This document shows, in pieces, positions 8,469 through 19,200 of a stretch of 64,000 bases of DNA. Origin of the DNA: Streptomyces griseoviridis (GTDB taxonomy: Bacteria; Actinomycetota; Actinomycetes; Streptomycetales; Streptomycetaceae). How positions within the stretch are numbered: position 1 is the first letter of the stretch; every line of letters begins with the position of its first letter. The notes below the pieces were generated by a model that had not been told where the DNA came from, searched no databases, and saw nothing but the letters and a program-made list of their open reading frames with translations. The DNA lies in assembly GCA_014649155.1 (NCBI GenBank), contig BMSM01000034.1, positions 1-64,000 of the forward strand, written 5' to 3'. The translations under genes and the position numbers were made by a program.

Positions 8469-9167
8469 TCACAGACCTCGGTCGAGGAGTTCGGCGAGGA
8501 TCAGGCGGCCGAAGGCGGTGTTGCCGTGGATCGTGTCGTCCCGCTCGCAGAAGGCGGGGCGTTGGTGGCCGGTCTCGTCGGTCACCCGGTGCCGCAGGTC
8601 GACCGTCTCCACGCCGCGGCGGGTGAGTTCGGCCGCGATGACGTCCTGGGCGGCGAAGAAGACGGCGGGGTCCGCCATGGCGGGGACGCGCTGGGGCGGC
8701 AGCGGGGCGAGGACGCGCAGGCCGAGGGCGGCGGTGTGGTCGTAGAAGGCGAGGGCGCCGCGGACGGTCGCCGCCACGAGGCGGGCGAAGAGACGGCTGC
8801 TCGGGAAGCCGGGCGGGAAGGCGCCGTGGCGGTCGCGGTGGACGTCCCAGTTCTGCCGGGTGGCGACGGTGTGGGCGCTCAGGCCGAAGGTGCAGACGAG
8901 GGGGACCGGCAGGCCGGCCAGTGTGGTGACCTCCAGGGTGTCGAGGGCGGCCCGGTACAGCCGCTCGGTGTCGGCGGCGTGGAAGGTGAGGCCGCCGGCC
9001 GCGCCGGTGTCGCAGAACGGGCCGAGGAAGTCGCGGCCGGACCCGACGGGGCCGCCGGCGAACGGGAGACCGGCGTCCCGCGCGGCGCGGCCCACGCAGC
9101 CCGCGTGGGAGTCACCGAGCAGGAGGAAGCGGGCGCGGGTTGTAGTAGTCGAGGACGGCGTCGTCAC
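8469..9167 (-). CDS. SGNH/GDSL-like hydrolase domain protein
   Basis: 232-aa protein. RARFLLLGDSHAGCVG at the N-terminus is block I of the SGNH fold with a candidate Ser nucleophile. The C-terminal DDTIHGNTAFGRLI supplies the Asp and His of block V. No signal peptide. Its start overlaps the end of the GSCFA gene by 56 bp, so translation of the pair is likely coupled. SGNH enzymes hydrolyse or transfer acyl groups; in this operon an acyl-transfer or deacylation step on the peptide is plausible but inferred. Confidence 0.75.
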   Translation of the reverse strand: MTTPSSTTTTRARFLLLGDSHAGCVGRAARDAGLPFAGGPVGSGRDFLGPFCDTGAAGGLTFHAADTERLYRAALDTLEVTTLAGLPVPLVCTFGLSAHTVATRQNWDVHRDRHGAFPPGFPSSRLFARLVAATVRGALAFYDHTAALGLRVLAPLPPQRVPAMADPAVFFAAQDVIAAELTRRGVETVDLRHRVTDETGHQRPAFCERDDTIHGNTAFGRLILAELLDRGL

Positions 9168-10200
9168 ACCAGTGCTCCTCTCCGGCGGTGGCGGTGGCGG
9201 TGGTAGTGGCGGGGGGCGTGGGCGTGGCGGGTGCGGGGGCCTCCGGGTGGGGCTGGAGGGCCCGGAAGAAGTGGGTCATGACGAAGCGGACCCCTTCGGG
9301 GGTGACGCCGCGCAGGTTCGGTTCGTAGAAGGCCGCCCGGTAGGGGAAGCCGGTGACGATCTCGTACGACGGGAAGTAGTCGATGTCGCCGTCGTCGTCG
9401 GCGAGCTGGCCGGCCGCCGCGCGCAGGACGGACTTGGAGTGGCTGGTGGCGACCAGGACGTGGCCGCCGGTCGCGGTGGCCGTCAGGGGCACGGGGGACA
9501 CGGTCAGGACGGTGCGCAGGCGGGGGTTGGCGCGGCGGGCCAGGGCCAGGGTCCGCGTCAGGTCGCGGTGGACGTCGGCCACGGTGTGCCGGCGCAGCAC
9601 GTGGCGGGCGGGGTCGAAGGTGCCGCGCAGCGTGCCGGGGCACACCGGCAGGGCCGTGCCGGTCTCCTCGTCGTACCAGACCTCGGTCAGACCGAGGGTG
9701 AAGACGAGCACGTCGGCGCGGGTGAGGGCGGTGCGGACGGCGGCGAGGGTGACCTCGCGGGAGCGCAGCAGGTCCTCGGGGGTGGCGAAGCCGGCGGGTT
9801 CGACGGCCGGGCGCCAGGGGTCGTACCAGGCGCCGTCGTGCTCCCAGACCTCCTCGGGCGGTGCCGTCTCGCCCAGTGCCCAGGCGACCCACTGGTACAG
9901 GGCGGCGGCGGAGTAGATGTTGCCGGTGCGGAAGGAGAAGCGGCGGTAGCCGCGGGCCGACTGTTCGGCGCGGGTGAGGCCGGGCGGGGGCGGTTCGGCG
10001 TCGTACCAGTGCATGCCCTGGTCGAGCAGGGCGCGTCCGATGTGGGCGGCGAAGCAGGAGCCGGCCGTGATGACGGGGTCGTCCGGTCCGACGGTGAACT
10101 TCGGCGTCCACAGGTCGGTGATGTCCAGCGGGTCGGGTTCGGCGACGGCGGTGCGCCAGAAGGACCGCGCGGGAAGGCCGGCGTAGGGGTGGGACGGCAC
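9112..10200 (-). CDS. GSCFA-domain protein
   Basis: 362-aa protein with the defining GSCFAAHIGRAL motif at residues about 47-58, preceded by FTVGPDDPVITA. The C-terminal tail (about 310-345) is Pro/Thr/Ala rich. GSCFA proteins are related to SGNH hydrolases (GSCF in place of GDSL) and are poorly characterised; a Ser and/or Cys nucleophile is possible. The gene starts 10 bp after the hybrid synthetase stop and overlaps the SGNH gene, forming a two-gene hydrolase/acyltransferase-like pair inside the NRPS operon. Confidence 0.8.
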   Translation of the reverse strand: MPSHPYAGLPARSFWRTAVAEPDPLDITDLWTPKFTVGPDDPVITAGSCFAAHIGRALLDQGMHWYDAEPPPPGLTRAEQSARGYRRFSFRTGNIYSAAALYQWVAWALGETAPPEEVWEHDGAWYDPWRPAVEPAGFATPEDLLRSREVTLAAVRTALTRADVLVFTLGLTEVWYDEETGTALPVCPGTLRGTFDPARHVLRRHTVADVHRDLTRTLALARRANPRLRTVLTVSPVPLTATATGGHVLVATSHSKSVLRAAAGQLADDDGDIDYFPSYEIVTGFPYRAAFYEPNLRGVTPEGVRFVMTHFFRALQPHPEAPAPATPTPPATTTATATAGEEHWCDDAVLDYYNPRPLPPAR

Positions 10201-10210
10201 GGTCTCCTCC

Positions 10211-13200
10211 TCAGGGGCGTTCGGGGTGGCGGAGGCCGGCTTCGGGCGCCCCGAGGACGGCGGCGACGGCCTGTACGTGGGGGGCGGTGACGATGCCGTA
10301 GTGGGTGGTGTCGAGGCGGTGGACCGTGACGGGGCCGGGCAGGTGGGTGGTCCAGGCGTCCGGCGCGGCCGGTGCGGGGGCGAGGAGGCCGGCGCCGGCC
10401 GGGCGCTCGGCGAGCCACACCGTGGCGGGGGTGCGTTCCGGGCGGGGCGGGCGGTGGCCGGCCATGGCGGCGAGGTTGGCGCGGCAGCAGTCGGCGAGAC
10501 GTTCGGCGTAGGCGCGGCCGGAGGCGGTCAGGGGGCCGGCTCCGTTGCTGGTCAGCTCGTGGGCGAAGACGGCGTCGAGTCGCTCGTCGTCGTACGCGGC
10601 GAACCGGGCGCCCGCGTCCGGCGGGGGCGGGTCGATCAGGTGCAGGCTCGCGGCGGGGTGGCCGTCGGCCTCGGCGAGCGCCGCCATGGACAGCGCGGTC
10701 CAGGCGCCGAAGGACCAGCCGGCCAGCCGCAGCCGCCGGCCGGGGCCGGGGAACGCGGCCCGTACGGCCTCCAGATAGTGGGCGGCCCGGTCGGGGATGG
10801 AGCGGGCGGGCAGGCCGGGGTCGCGCAGACGCGGGTCGGCGATCAGGCAGACCGTCAGGGTGGCGGGGAGGGCGGCGACCAGCGGCCGGTACGCCTGGAT
10901 GTCACCGCCGACCGGGTGGACCAGGCACAGCACGTCGGGCCCGGTGCCGTGCTGCCAGGTCTCGACCTCCACGGCGGTGGACGCCGCGGCGTCGGCGCCG
11001 AGGTGGCGGAGGATCTCGGTGAGGCTGACGCGGTGGCTGAGGCGGGACAGTTCGATGTCGGTGCCGTAGCGGCGTTTGATCTCGTCGAGCAGCTCGATGA
11101 GGGTGAGCGAGTCGGCGCCGAGGTCGTACAGCGCGTCCTCGGGGTCGAGGGTGTCCGTGCCGAGCAGGCCGAGCAGGACGTCGGTGAGGGCGGCGGCTCG
11201 GTCGCCGTCACCGTCGGTGGCGGTGGCCGGGGCCGGGGCGGGGGCGGGGCCGGGGGCGGGGGCGGGTTCGTAGAAGTGGCGGGCCTGGTCCAGGGCGGTG
11301 GTGCTGACCAGGAGGTGGGGCAGGCGCAGGTCCAGGGCGCGGTCGAACAGCGCCGTGCCGTCCTCGGGGGTGAGGGCCACCGCGAGGTGGTCGCGGTGGC
11401 GGGCGTCGGCGGCTCCGGGGTGCGCGGCCATGCCGACCTCGCGCCAGGCGTCCCAGCCGATGCTCAGGCGGACGGTCGTGGTGCGGCCGTGGGGCGGCGT
11501 GTGGTGGGCGCAGGCGTCCAGGCAGGCGTTGGCCGCCGCGTAGTCGAACTGCCCCACTCCCCCGTGCCGGGCCGCCATGGACGAGCAGTAGAGGGCGTAG
11601 TCGGGTTCGTGGGCGGCGATGAGGCGTTCGGTGAGGACGGCGCCGCGGAGCTTGGCGGCCGTCGTGCGGCGGGCGGCCGGCGTGTCGCGGCGGGCCAGGA
11701 GACGGCCGCCGGCCGTGCCGGCGGCGTGCACGATACCGGTGAGGCCGTCGAGGTGCGGTGCCAGCCTCTCCGCGAGGGCGGTGAGGTCGTCGGTGGCGAG
11801 GTCGGCCCTGATGAGGGTGACCCGGTCGCGGTGGGCCCGCAGGACGGGTGGGAGGGCCGTGCCGCGGGCGACGAGGACGACGCGGTTGCCGGGCCGCGCG
11901 AGGAGGCGCGCGGCGAGGGTGGCGCCGATGCCGCCGGTGCCGCCGAGGAGGAGGTGGGTGCCGCTCCGGTGGGGGGCGGGCGGCGCGGTCGGCGGGGTGG
12001 TGACGGGCTGGGTGACGGGATGCCACCAGTAGCCGTCGCGCAGGGCGGTGGCGACGGCGGTGTGGGTGCCGTCGAGCAGGAGGTCGGGCAGGTGGTCCGC
12101 CCACTCGGCGGGCGTGGGGCCGGGCAGGTCGGCCCAGTGCGCGGTGACCCCCAGTTCCTGGCGCGGGACTTGGAGGGCCGAGGCGAGGAGGCCGGCGGCG
12201 GGGGTCGCGACCGTGCCCGTGGCCGGCTGGGCGCCGTGCGAGAGCAGCCAGAGCCGGGGGCGGTGGGCCGCCGGCAGGTCGGCGAGGGCGCGGACGAGGG
12301 CCGCGACGGTGTCGAGGCAGGCCCACTGCGCGGTCTCCAGGTCCGCCTCGTCGAAGCCGGGGCCCAGGGTGAGGGGCAGGGCGTGCAGCCAGTCGGTGCC
12401 CGCCCGCGGGCCGGGCGCGATGCGGGCCAGCAGGGCGGTGAGCTGGGCGGGGTCGGCCGGGTCGGCGACGTAACGGTCGTCGTCGAGGCGGGTGAGGGTG
12501 TCGCCCGCGTGGACGGTCACCACCCGGGCGTAGTGACGGGTGAGGAAGTGCCAGGGCGGGGTGGTGGCGGGGTCGGCCGGGTCGGCGGTGGTGACGATGA
12601 CGGCGGTACGGGTGGGGTGGGGGGTGCCGGGGTGGGGGACATGGGTGCGGGCGCGGCGGAGTCGGGCCCATACCGGCTGGTGCAGCCACTGGTCGGCGGG
12701 AAGTCGCTCGGGGCGGCGGGCCGGCCGGGGCGGGGTCTGCGGGGTGCGGGGCGCGGGGTGGGCGTGGGGCGCGCGGTCCGCGTGGGGTCCGGGGTCCGGT
12801 CGGGGTGTGCGGTCATCGTGCGCCGGGCGGTCCGCCTGCCGGGCGCGGGGGAAGTCGTACTCGGCCGTGTCGAACGCGGGAGGCGGGAAGTCCCAGGGGG
12901 CCGGGGCCGGGCCCCTGGGGTGGTCGATGAGGTGGCCGTCCGTCCAGGCCCGGGCCAGGGTGTGCGGGTCCTCGGCGGACAGCCGGGGGCGTGGGTCCGG
13001 GTGGGTGACGGGGAACGCCGAGCCGAGCCAGGCGACGGCGGCGGTGGCGTCCGGGCAGACGGCGGCCGCCCGGTGGGGCAGGGCGGGGCGGCCCGCCTGG
13101 AGGTGGCGCAGGACGCGCGGGTAGGCGTCCGGGTGGGAGCGCAGGTAGGCGGCGACGCGGCGGGCGTCCTCGCGGACGGCGGCCTCCGACGCGCCGGACA

Positions 13201-16200
13201 GCACCAGGCAGGGCGGTGCCCCGGCCGGGGTGGGGCCGGATGCCGGGAGGGGCTGTTCCAGGAGCAGGTGGGCGTTGGTGCCGCCGATGCCGAAGCTGCT
13301 GACGGCGGCGACGCGCGGCCGGTCCTCGGGCCAGGGTTCGGCGGTGACGGGGACGCGGAACGGGCCGTCGGCGATCTCGGGGTTGAGGCGGGTGAAGTCG
13401 GCCGTCGGCGGGACGACGCCGTGGTGGACGGCGAGCACGGCGCGGACGAGGCCGGTGACGCCCGCGGCGGCGCCGAGGTGTCCGATCTGGCTCTTGACGG
13501 AGGAGAGCGGCACCCGCGCGTCGTCCGCCAGACCGTAGGCCTGGCGCAGCGCGGCGGCCTCCACCGGGTCGCCGAGCCGGGTACCGGTGCCGTGGGCCTC
13601 CACGTATCCCAGGTCGGTGGCGTCCCGGCCGCTGCGGGCCAGCGCGGTCCGGATGGCGTCGCGCTGCCCGGACAGGGACGGGGCGCTGTAACCGAGCTTG
13701 TCCGAGCCGTCGTTGTTGATGCCCGAGCCGGTGACGACGGCGTACACGGTGTCGCCGTCGCGGCGGGCGGCGGAGAGCGGCTTGAGGACGACCACGGCGG
13801 CGCCGCTCGCCCCGACGGTGCCCGCCGCGTCCGCGTCGAAGGGCCGGCAGTGCCCGTCGGGCGAGAAGATGTGGTGCGGCCGGTAGGTGTAGCCGTCGCT
13901 CAGCCCGGGGTCGACGAGGACGCCGCCGACGAGCATCACATCGGCGTCGCCCTGCCGGAGCAGGCCCGCCGCGACATGCGTGCCGACCAGGGAGCTGGAG
14001 CAGGCGGACTGCACGGTCAGCGCGGGGCCGGTGAGACCGAGGTGGTAGGCGGCCTTGGTGGCGAGGAAGTCCTTCTCGTGGTGCAGGGCGAGGCGGAAGG
14101 CGTCGGGCAGGGCGTCGGGGTCGCCGTCACGGAGCATGTGCTGGAAGTAGGTGTTCTCCCCGCAGGAGGCGACCAGTCCGACGCGCCGGACCGCCGGGTC
14201 GGCGACACCGGCGTGGGCGAGGGCCTCGACGCAGGTCATCAGCAGGTGCCGTTGCTGGGGGTCCATCAGCCGCGCCTCCTGCGGGCTGATGGTGAAGCGG
14301 CCGGGGTCGAAGGCGAGGAGCCCGTCCAGCCGGCTGCGGGCGCCGACCCGGCCGTCCGGCGCCGGGAAGTGCTCGATGCCGCGTCGCCCGGCGAGGGTCA
14401 GCTCCCAGAAGGCGGCGAGGTCGGCGGCGCCGGGGAGGCGGACGGCCATGCCGATGACGGCGACGGGCTCGTCGGCGCTCCGGCCCGTGCGCGACGACTG
14501 CCGGTCGGCAGGGGACGGGTGCTGTTCCGCGGGGGACGACTGCCGATCCGCGGAGGACGCCGGCTGATCCGTGCGGGACGACTGCCGATCCGGGGAAGAC
14601 GCCGGCTGATCCGTGCGGGACGACTGCCGACCCGCGGAAGACGCCGGCTGATCCGCGCAGGCCGGCCGCCCCTGCGCAGGGAACGGCTGCCGGTCAGGCC
14701 GCCCGCGGCCGTCGAGGAAGCGGGCCAGGGCGCGGACGGTGACGTGCTCGAAGAGGTCGGGCACGTCGAAGGGGAGGTCCCCCTCCCCCGCGCACCGCAG
14801 GTGGAAGCGCATCAGGTCCAGGCTGGTGGCGCCCGCGTCGAAGAACCGCTGGTCAGCGGTGACCGCGCGGCCGGTGACGGACTCGAACAGCATGAGCAGC
14901 CGCCGTTCCAGCGGGGTGCGGGCGGTGTCCCGGGCGGCGGTGGGGCGCAGGTCGTGACCGGGGGCGGTGAGCGCGGCCCGGCGGTCCGCCTTGCCGCTGG
15001 GGGTGCGCGGCAGGTCGGTGAGGCGGCGGAAGCGGGCGACACGGACGTGGGCGGGCAGCAGGCGGGCCAGGTGCGCGGCGAGGTCGGCGGGGTCCGGGTC
15101 CGCGTCGCGACACCGCAGGGCCACGGCCAGCCGGCCGTCCTCGACCACGGCGACCGCGCCGGTCACACCGGGGTACTGCGTCAGGGCGGCCTCCACCTGG
15201 CCCAGTTCCAGACGGTGTCCGCCGAGCTTGACCTGGCCGTCGTCGCGGCCCGCGTAGTGCAGCAGGCCGTCGGTGCCGAAGCGGGCCCGGTCGCCGGTGC
15301 GGTAGAGGGTGCCGAGCGCGGGGTCGTCGAGGAACCGTTCGTCGTGCGCGGCGCCCAGGTAGCAGCGCCGGGCCATCGGGCCGCCGATGAGCAGTTCGCC
15401 GGTGACGCCCGGCGGTACGGGCAGGCCCGCCTCGTCGACGACGCGCAGCACGGCGTGGGTCACGGGCCGGCCGATGGCGGGCCGCGCCGGCCAGCGGGCC
15501 GGGTCGCCGTCGAGGCACAGGCCGCTGACGACGTGGGTCTCGGTGGGGCCGTAGTGGTTGAAGAGGCGCGCGCCGGACAGGCCGGTGAACCAGCGGCGGA
15601 CGGCGTCGGTGCAGACCAGCTGTTCCCCCGCGGTGACGACGTCGCGGAGCCGGGAGGGGTACCGCCCGGTGCGGACGCCGTGCTCGGCGAGCAGTTGCAG
15701 CGCCACGTACGGGAGGAAGATCCGCTCCGCTCCCCCGCTCTCCAGGTGGTCCAGCAGGGCCGGGACGTCCTGCCGCCAGGCGGGGTCGATCAGGCGCAGC
15801 AGTCCGCCGGAGCACAGGGTGGTGAAGATCTCCTGGAAGGAGACGTCGAAGGAGAGCATGGAGAACTGCTGGGTGACGGCCGCCCGGCCGAGGCCGCCCT
15901 CGGTGCGCTGCCAGGTGAGCAGGTTGCACAGGGTGGCGTCGGGGACCTGGACGCCCTTGGGGGTGCCGGTGGAGCCGGAGGTGAACAGGGTGTACAGGGG
16001 GCGGAGGGCCGCGTGCGGACGGGGTGCGGGTCGCGGGGGCGCGGCCGGTGTCCCGGTGAGGGTGAGCGGGTGCCGGGGCAGGGACGGCGGGGCGAGGGTG
16101 CCGAGGAGGGCGAGGTCCTCGGGGGTGGTGAGCACGCACAGGGGGTCCGCCTGGTCGAGGACGTGCCGCAGGAGGGCCGGCGGGTAGGCCGGGTCGAGCG

Positions 16201-19200
16201 GGACGACGGTGACGTTGAGCCGGGCGGCGGCCAGCAGGGCGACGATGTGCTCGGCGGAGGGCTGGAGGTAGAGGGCGACGGCCGCCGGGGCGGCGGGGTC
16301 GGACGGGACGAGGGCGCGCAGCTCGCCGGCCAGCCGGTCGGCGTGCGCGTCCAGGGCGGAGTAGGTGAGGACCAGGTCGCCGGTGCTGACGGCGGGGGCG
16401 TCGGGGGTGCGGGCCACCTGGCGGGCGAAGCCCTCGGCGACGGTGGTGAAGTCGGCCGGTGCCGCGCCGCCGCGGCCGGGGTCGGGCAGGGAGTGCCGGT
16501 AGGGGGCGATCAGGTCCCGCACGGTGGTCCGGGCGCCGGTGTCGCCGGTCAGGTGGTCGACGGCGTCGCGGAAGAGGCGTGCCGCGGCCTCGGCGCGGTC
16601 GGCGCCGATGTCGTCGCGGTGTTCCCACAGGCAGTCGAAGCCGGTGTCGTGCTCGATCACGGAGAGGGTCAGGGCGGCCTTGGCGCCCAGGGGTGCGGGC
16701 CACAGGGGGCGGACCGCGCACCCGTCGAGGCGGAGGTCGGAGAAACGGGTGTTCTCCAGGACGAAGAGGTAGTCGAAGAGGGGGGCGCGGTCGCGCAGGG
16801 CGGGCGCGGTGAGGACGTCGGCGAGGGCGACCTCGTCGCCGGCGAGGACGGTGCGGACGGTGTCGGCGTGCGCGGTGAGGTGCGCGGTGAGGGTGTCGTC
16901 CGGGGTGACGGGGAGGCCGAGGAGGACGGTGTTGGCGAACATGCCGACGGTCTCCGCGAATTCGGGGCGGGGCCGGTTGGCGACGGGCGCGGCGATCAGG
17001 GGGCGGTCCTGTCCGGTGACTCCGTGGAGGGCGGTGGCGAACGCGGACACCAGGAGCTGGAACCGGGTGAGGCCGAGCTGCGCGGCCCGCCGGTCCAGGG
17101 CGGTGCGGCGGGCCGGGTCGAGGGTGGTGCGCAGGAGTGCGGCGCCGGGCCGGCCGGGGGTCTCGGGTGCGGGCAGGGCCGGTGCGGGGCGGGGGGTGCC
17201 GTCGTAGTGGCCGAGGAGGGCGGTGCGCCGGCGGGCGTAGGCGTCGGTGGCGTGCCAGACGCCCTGCCAGCGGGCGAGGTCGAGGGGGGTGGCGGCGGGT
17301 GCGGGGTGGTCCCGGTCGCCTCGGTGGGCGGCGGAGAGGTCACGGAAGAGGACGTTGAGCGACCAGCCGTCCACGGCGACGTGGTGCAGGTGGAGCAGCA
17401 GGAGGCCGCCGTCGGGGTCCGGGACCCAGGCGGCGCGCAGCATCCGCGGGTCGGTGAGGTCGAAGCGGTGGGCGAAGAAGCGGGCGGCGGTCTCCTGCCA
17501 GGGCTCGCCCGGGGCGGCGTCGAGGAGATGCCAAGGGTCGTACGGTGCCTCGGTGCGCTGGCGCAGGCCGTCCGGGGTGGCGACGAGGCGGGTGCGCAGG
17601 GCGGGGTGCCGGGTGACGAGGGTGGCCAGCGCCCGGCGCAGGGCGGCCGTGTCGACGGTGCCGTCGACACGGAAGGCCAGGGGCACGTCGTAGGAGCGGT
17701 CGTCCGGGTCGCGGCGGTGCAGCAGCCACAGGCGTTCCTGCTCGCTGGTGGCGGGCGCGTCCGGCTCGTCGCCGCCGTCCGGCACGGGCGGCCGGGTCCG
17801 CGTCGCGGCGCCGGGGGCGTTCGCGGCTTCGGCGAGCGCGGCGAAGTCGGCCCGCATGACGAGGTCCTGGGGCAGGTCGGCGCCGAGCCGGGTGAGGACC
17901 TCGAAGCGGAACCGCATCGCCGTCAGTGAGTCGCCTCCGTTCGGTGTCCACCGGTCGTCGGGGCGCAGGCCGGTGACGTCGAGGATCTCCTCGGCGATCT
18001 CCAGTACGGGCCGCTGCGCGGCGGTGACGGGCACCGTCGTGGTGCCGCCGCGCCAGGGCGGGCCGGCGTCCCGCAGCAGGGCGCTCTGGTCGACCTTGCC
18101 GTTCGGGGTGAGGGGGAGCCCGGCGCGGAGGTGGCTGCGGTGCGGGCGCATGTACGGCGGCAGGACGGCGGTGAGGTGGCGTTCGTAGGCGTCGTAGGAG
18201 AGGTCGTCGCCGAGGACGAGGAAGGCGATCAGTTCGTCGCGGCCCGCCGGGCCACGCCGGGTGCACACGTGCGCCCGGCGGATCGCGGGGTGGGTGAGCA
18301 GCCGCTGTTCGACCTCGCCGGGTTCGATGCGGAAGCCGCGGACCTTGACCTGCCGGTCGGCCCGGCCGACGTAGACCACCCGGCCGTCGGCGTCCACGCG
18401 GACCAGGTCGCCGGTGCGGTACCAGCGGGTGCCGTCCGGGGCGGTGCGGAAGGCGCGTCCGGTCTCCGCGGGCAGGTCGCGGTAGCCGCGGGCCAGAGCG
18501 GGTCCGGACAGCCACAGCTCGGCCACGTCACCGGTTCCGGCGGTACGGCCGTCCTCGGTGCGCAGCTCGGTGCCGGTACCCGGCAGCGGGGCGCCCAGCG
18601 GGATGTCGTCGCCGGCGAGGTCGCGCGGGATGGGGTGGCACAGGGCGAACGTCGACGCCTCGGTGGGGCCGTAGGCGTTGTACAGGACCGTGCGGGAGGA
18701 CGGGTTGGCGGCGTACCAGCGGCGGATCAGGGGGGCGTTGAGCCGTTCCCCGCCGATGAGGACCCGCGCGGCGCCGGCGAAGCAGTCGGGCACCTTCTCG
18801 ACGACCGCGTCGAACAGGGCGGCGGTGACGAAGAGCGTGTCGATCCGGCGCTCGCGCAGGGTGTCGGCGAAGCGCCGGGGGTCCTGCACCCGGGCGTCGT
18901 CGAGGACCACGCAGGTGCCGCCGGTCAGCAGCGGCGCCCAGATCTCGAAGCTGAGGGCGTCGAAGGCGGGGTTGGCGAGGCAGGCGTACCGGGCGCCCGG
19001 GGGGAGGTCGATCCAGCCGGGTGCGCCCAGGCGCAGCACGCCGGCGTCGGTGACCTCCACGCCCTTGGGGCGGCCGGTGCTGCCGGAGGTGTAGAAGAGG
19101 AAGGCGGGGGTGCCTTCGGGTGCGTCGGTGCCGGTGTCGGCGGGTTCGCCGGGCGCGGGGCCGGGGCCGGGGGTGAGGAGGGCGTCGGCGGTGGTCTCGC

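Noticed and set aside
10226..17929. A 2567-codon plus-strand open frame
   Set aside because: Gly/Ala/Val-rich antisense shadow of the hybrid synthetase with no domain motif; a common artefact of high-GC third positions.
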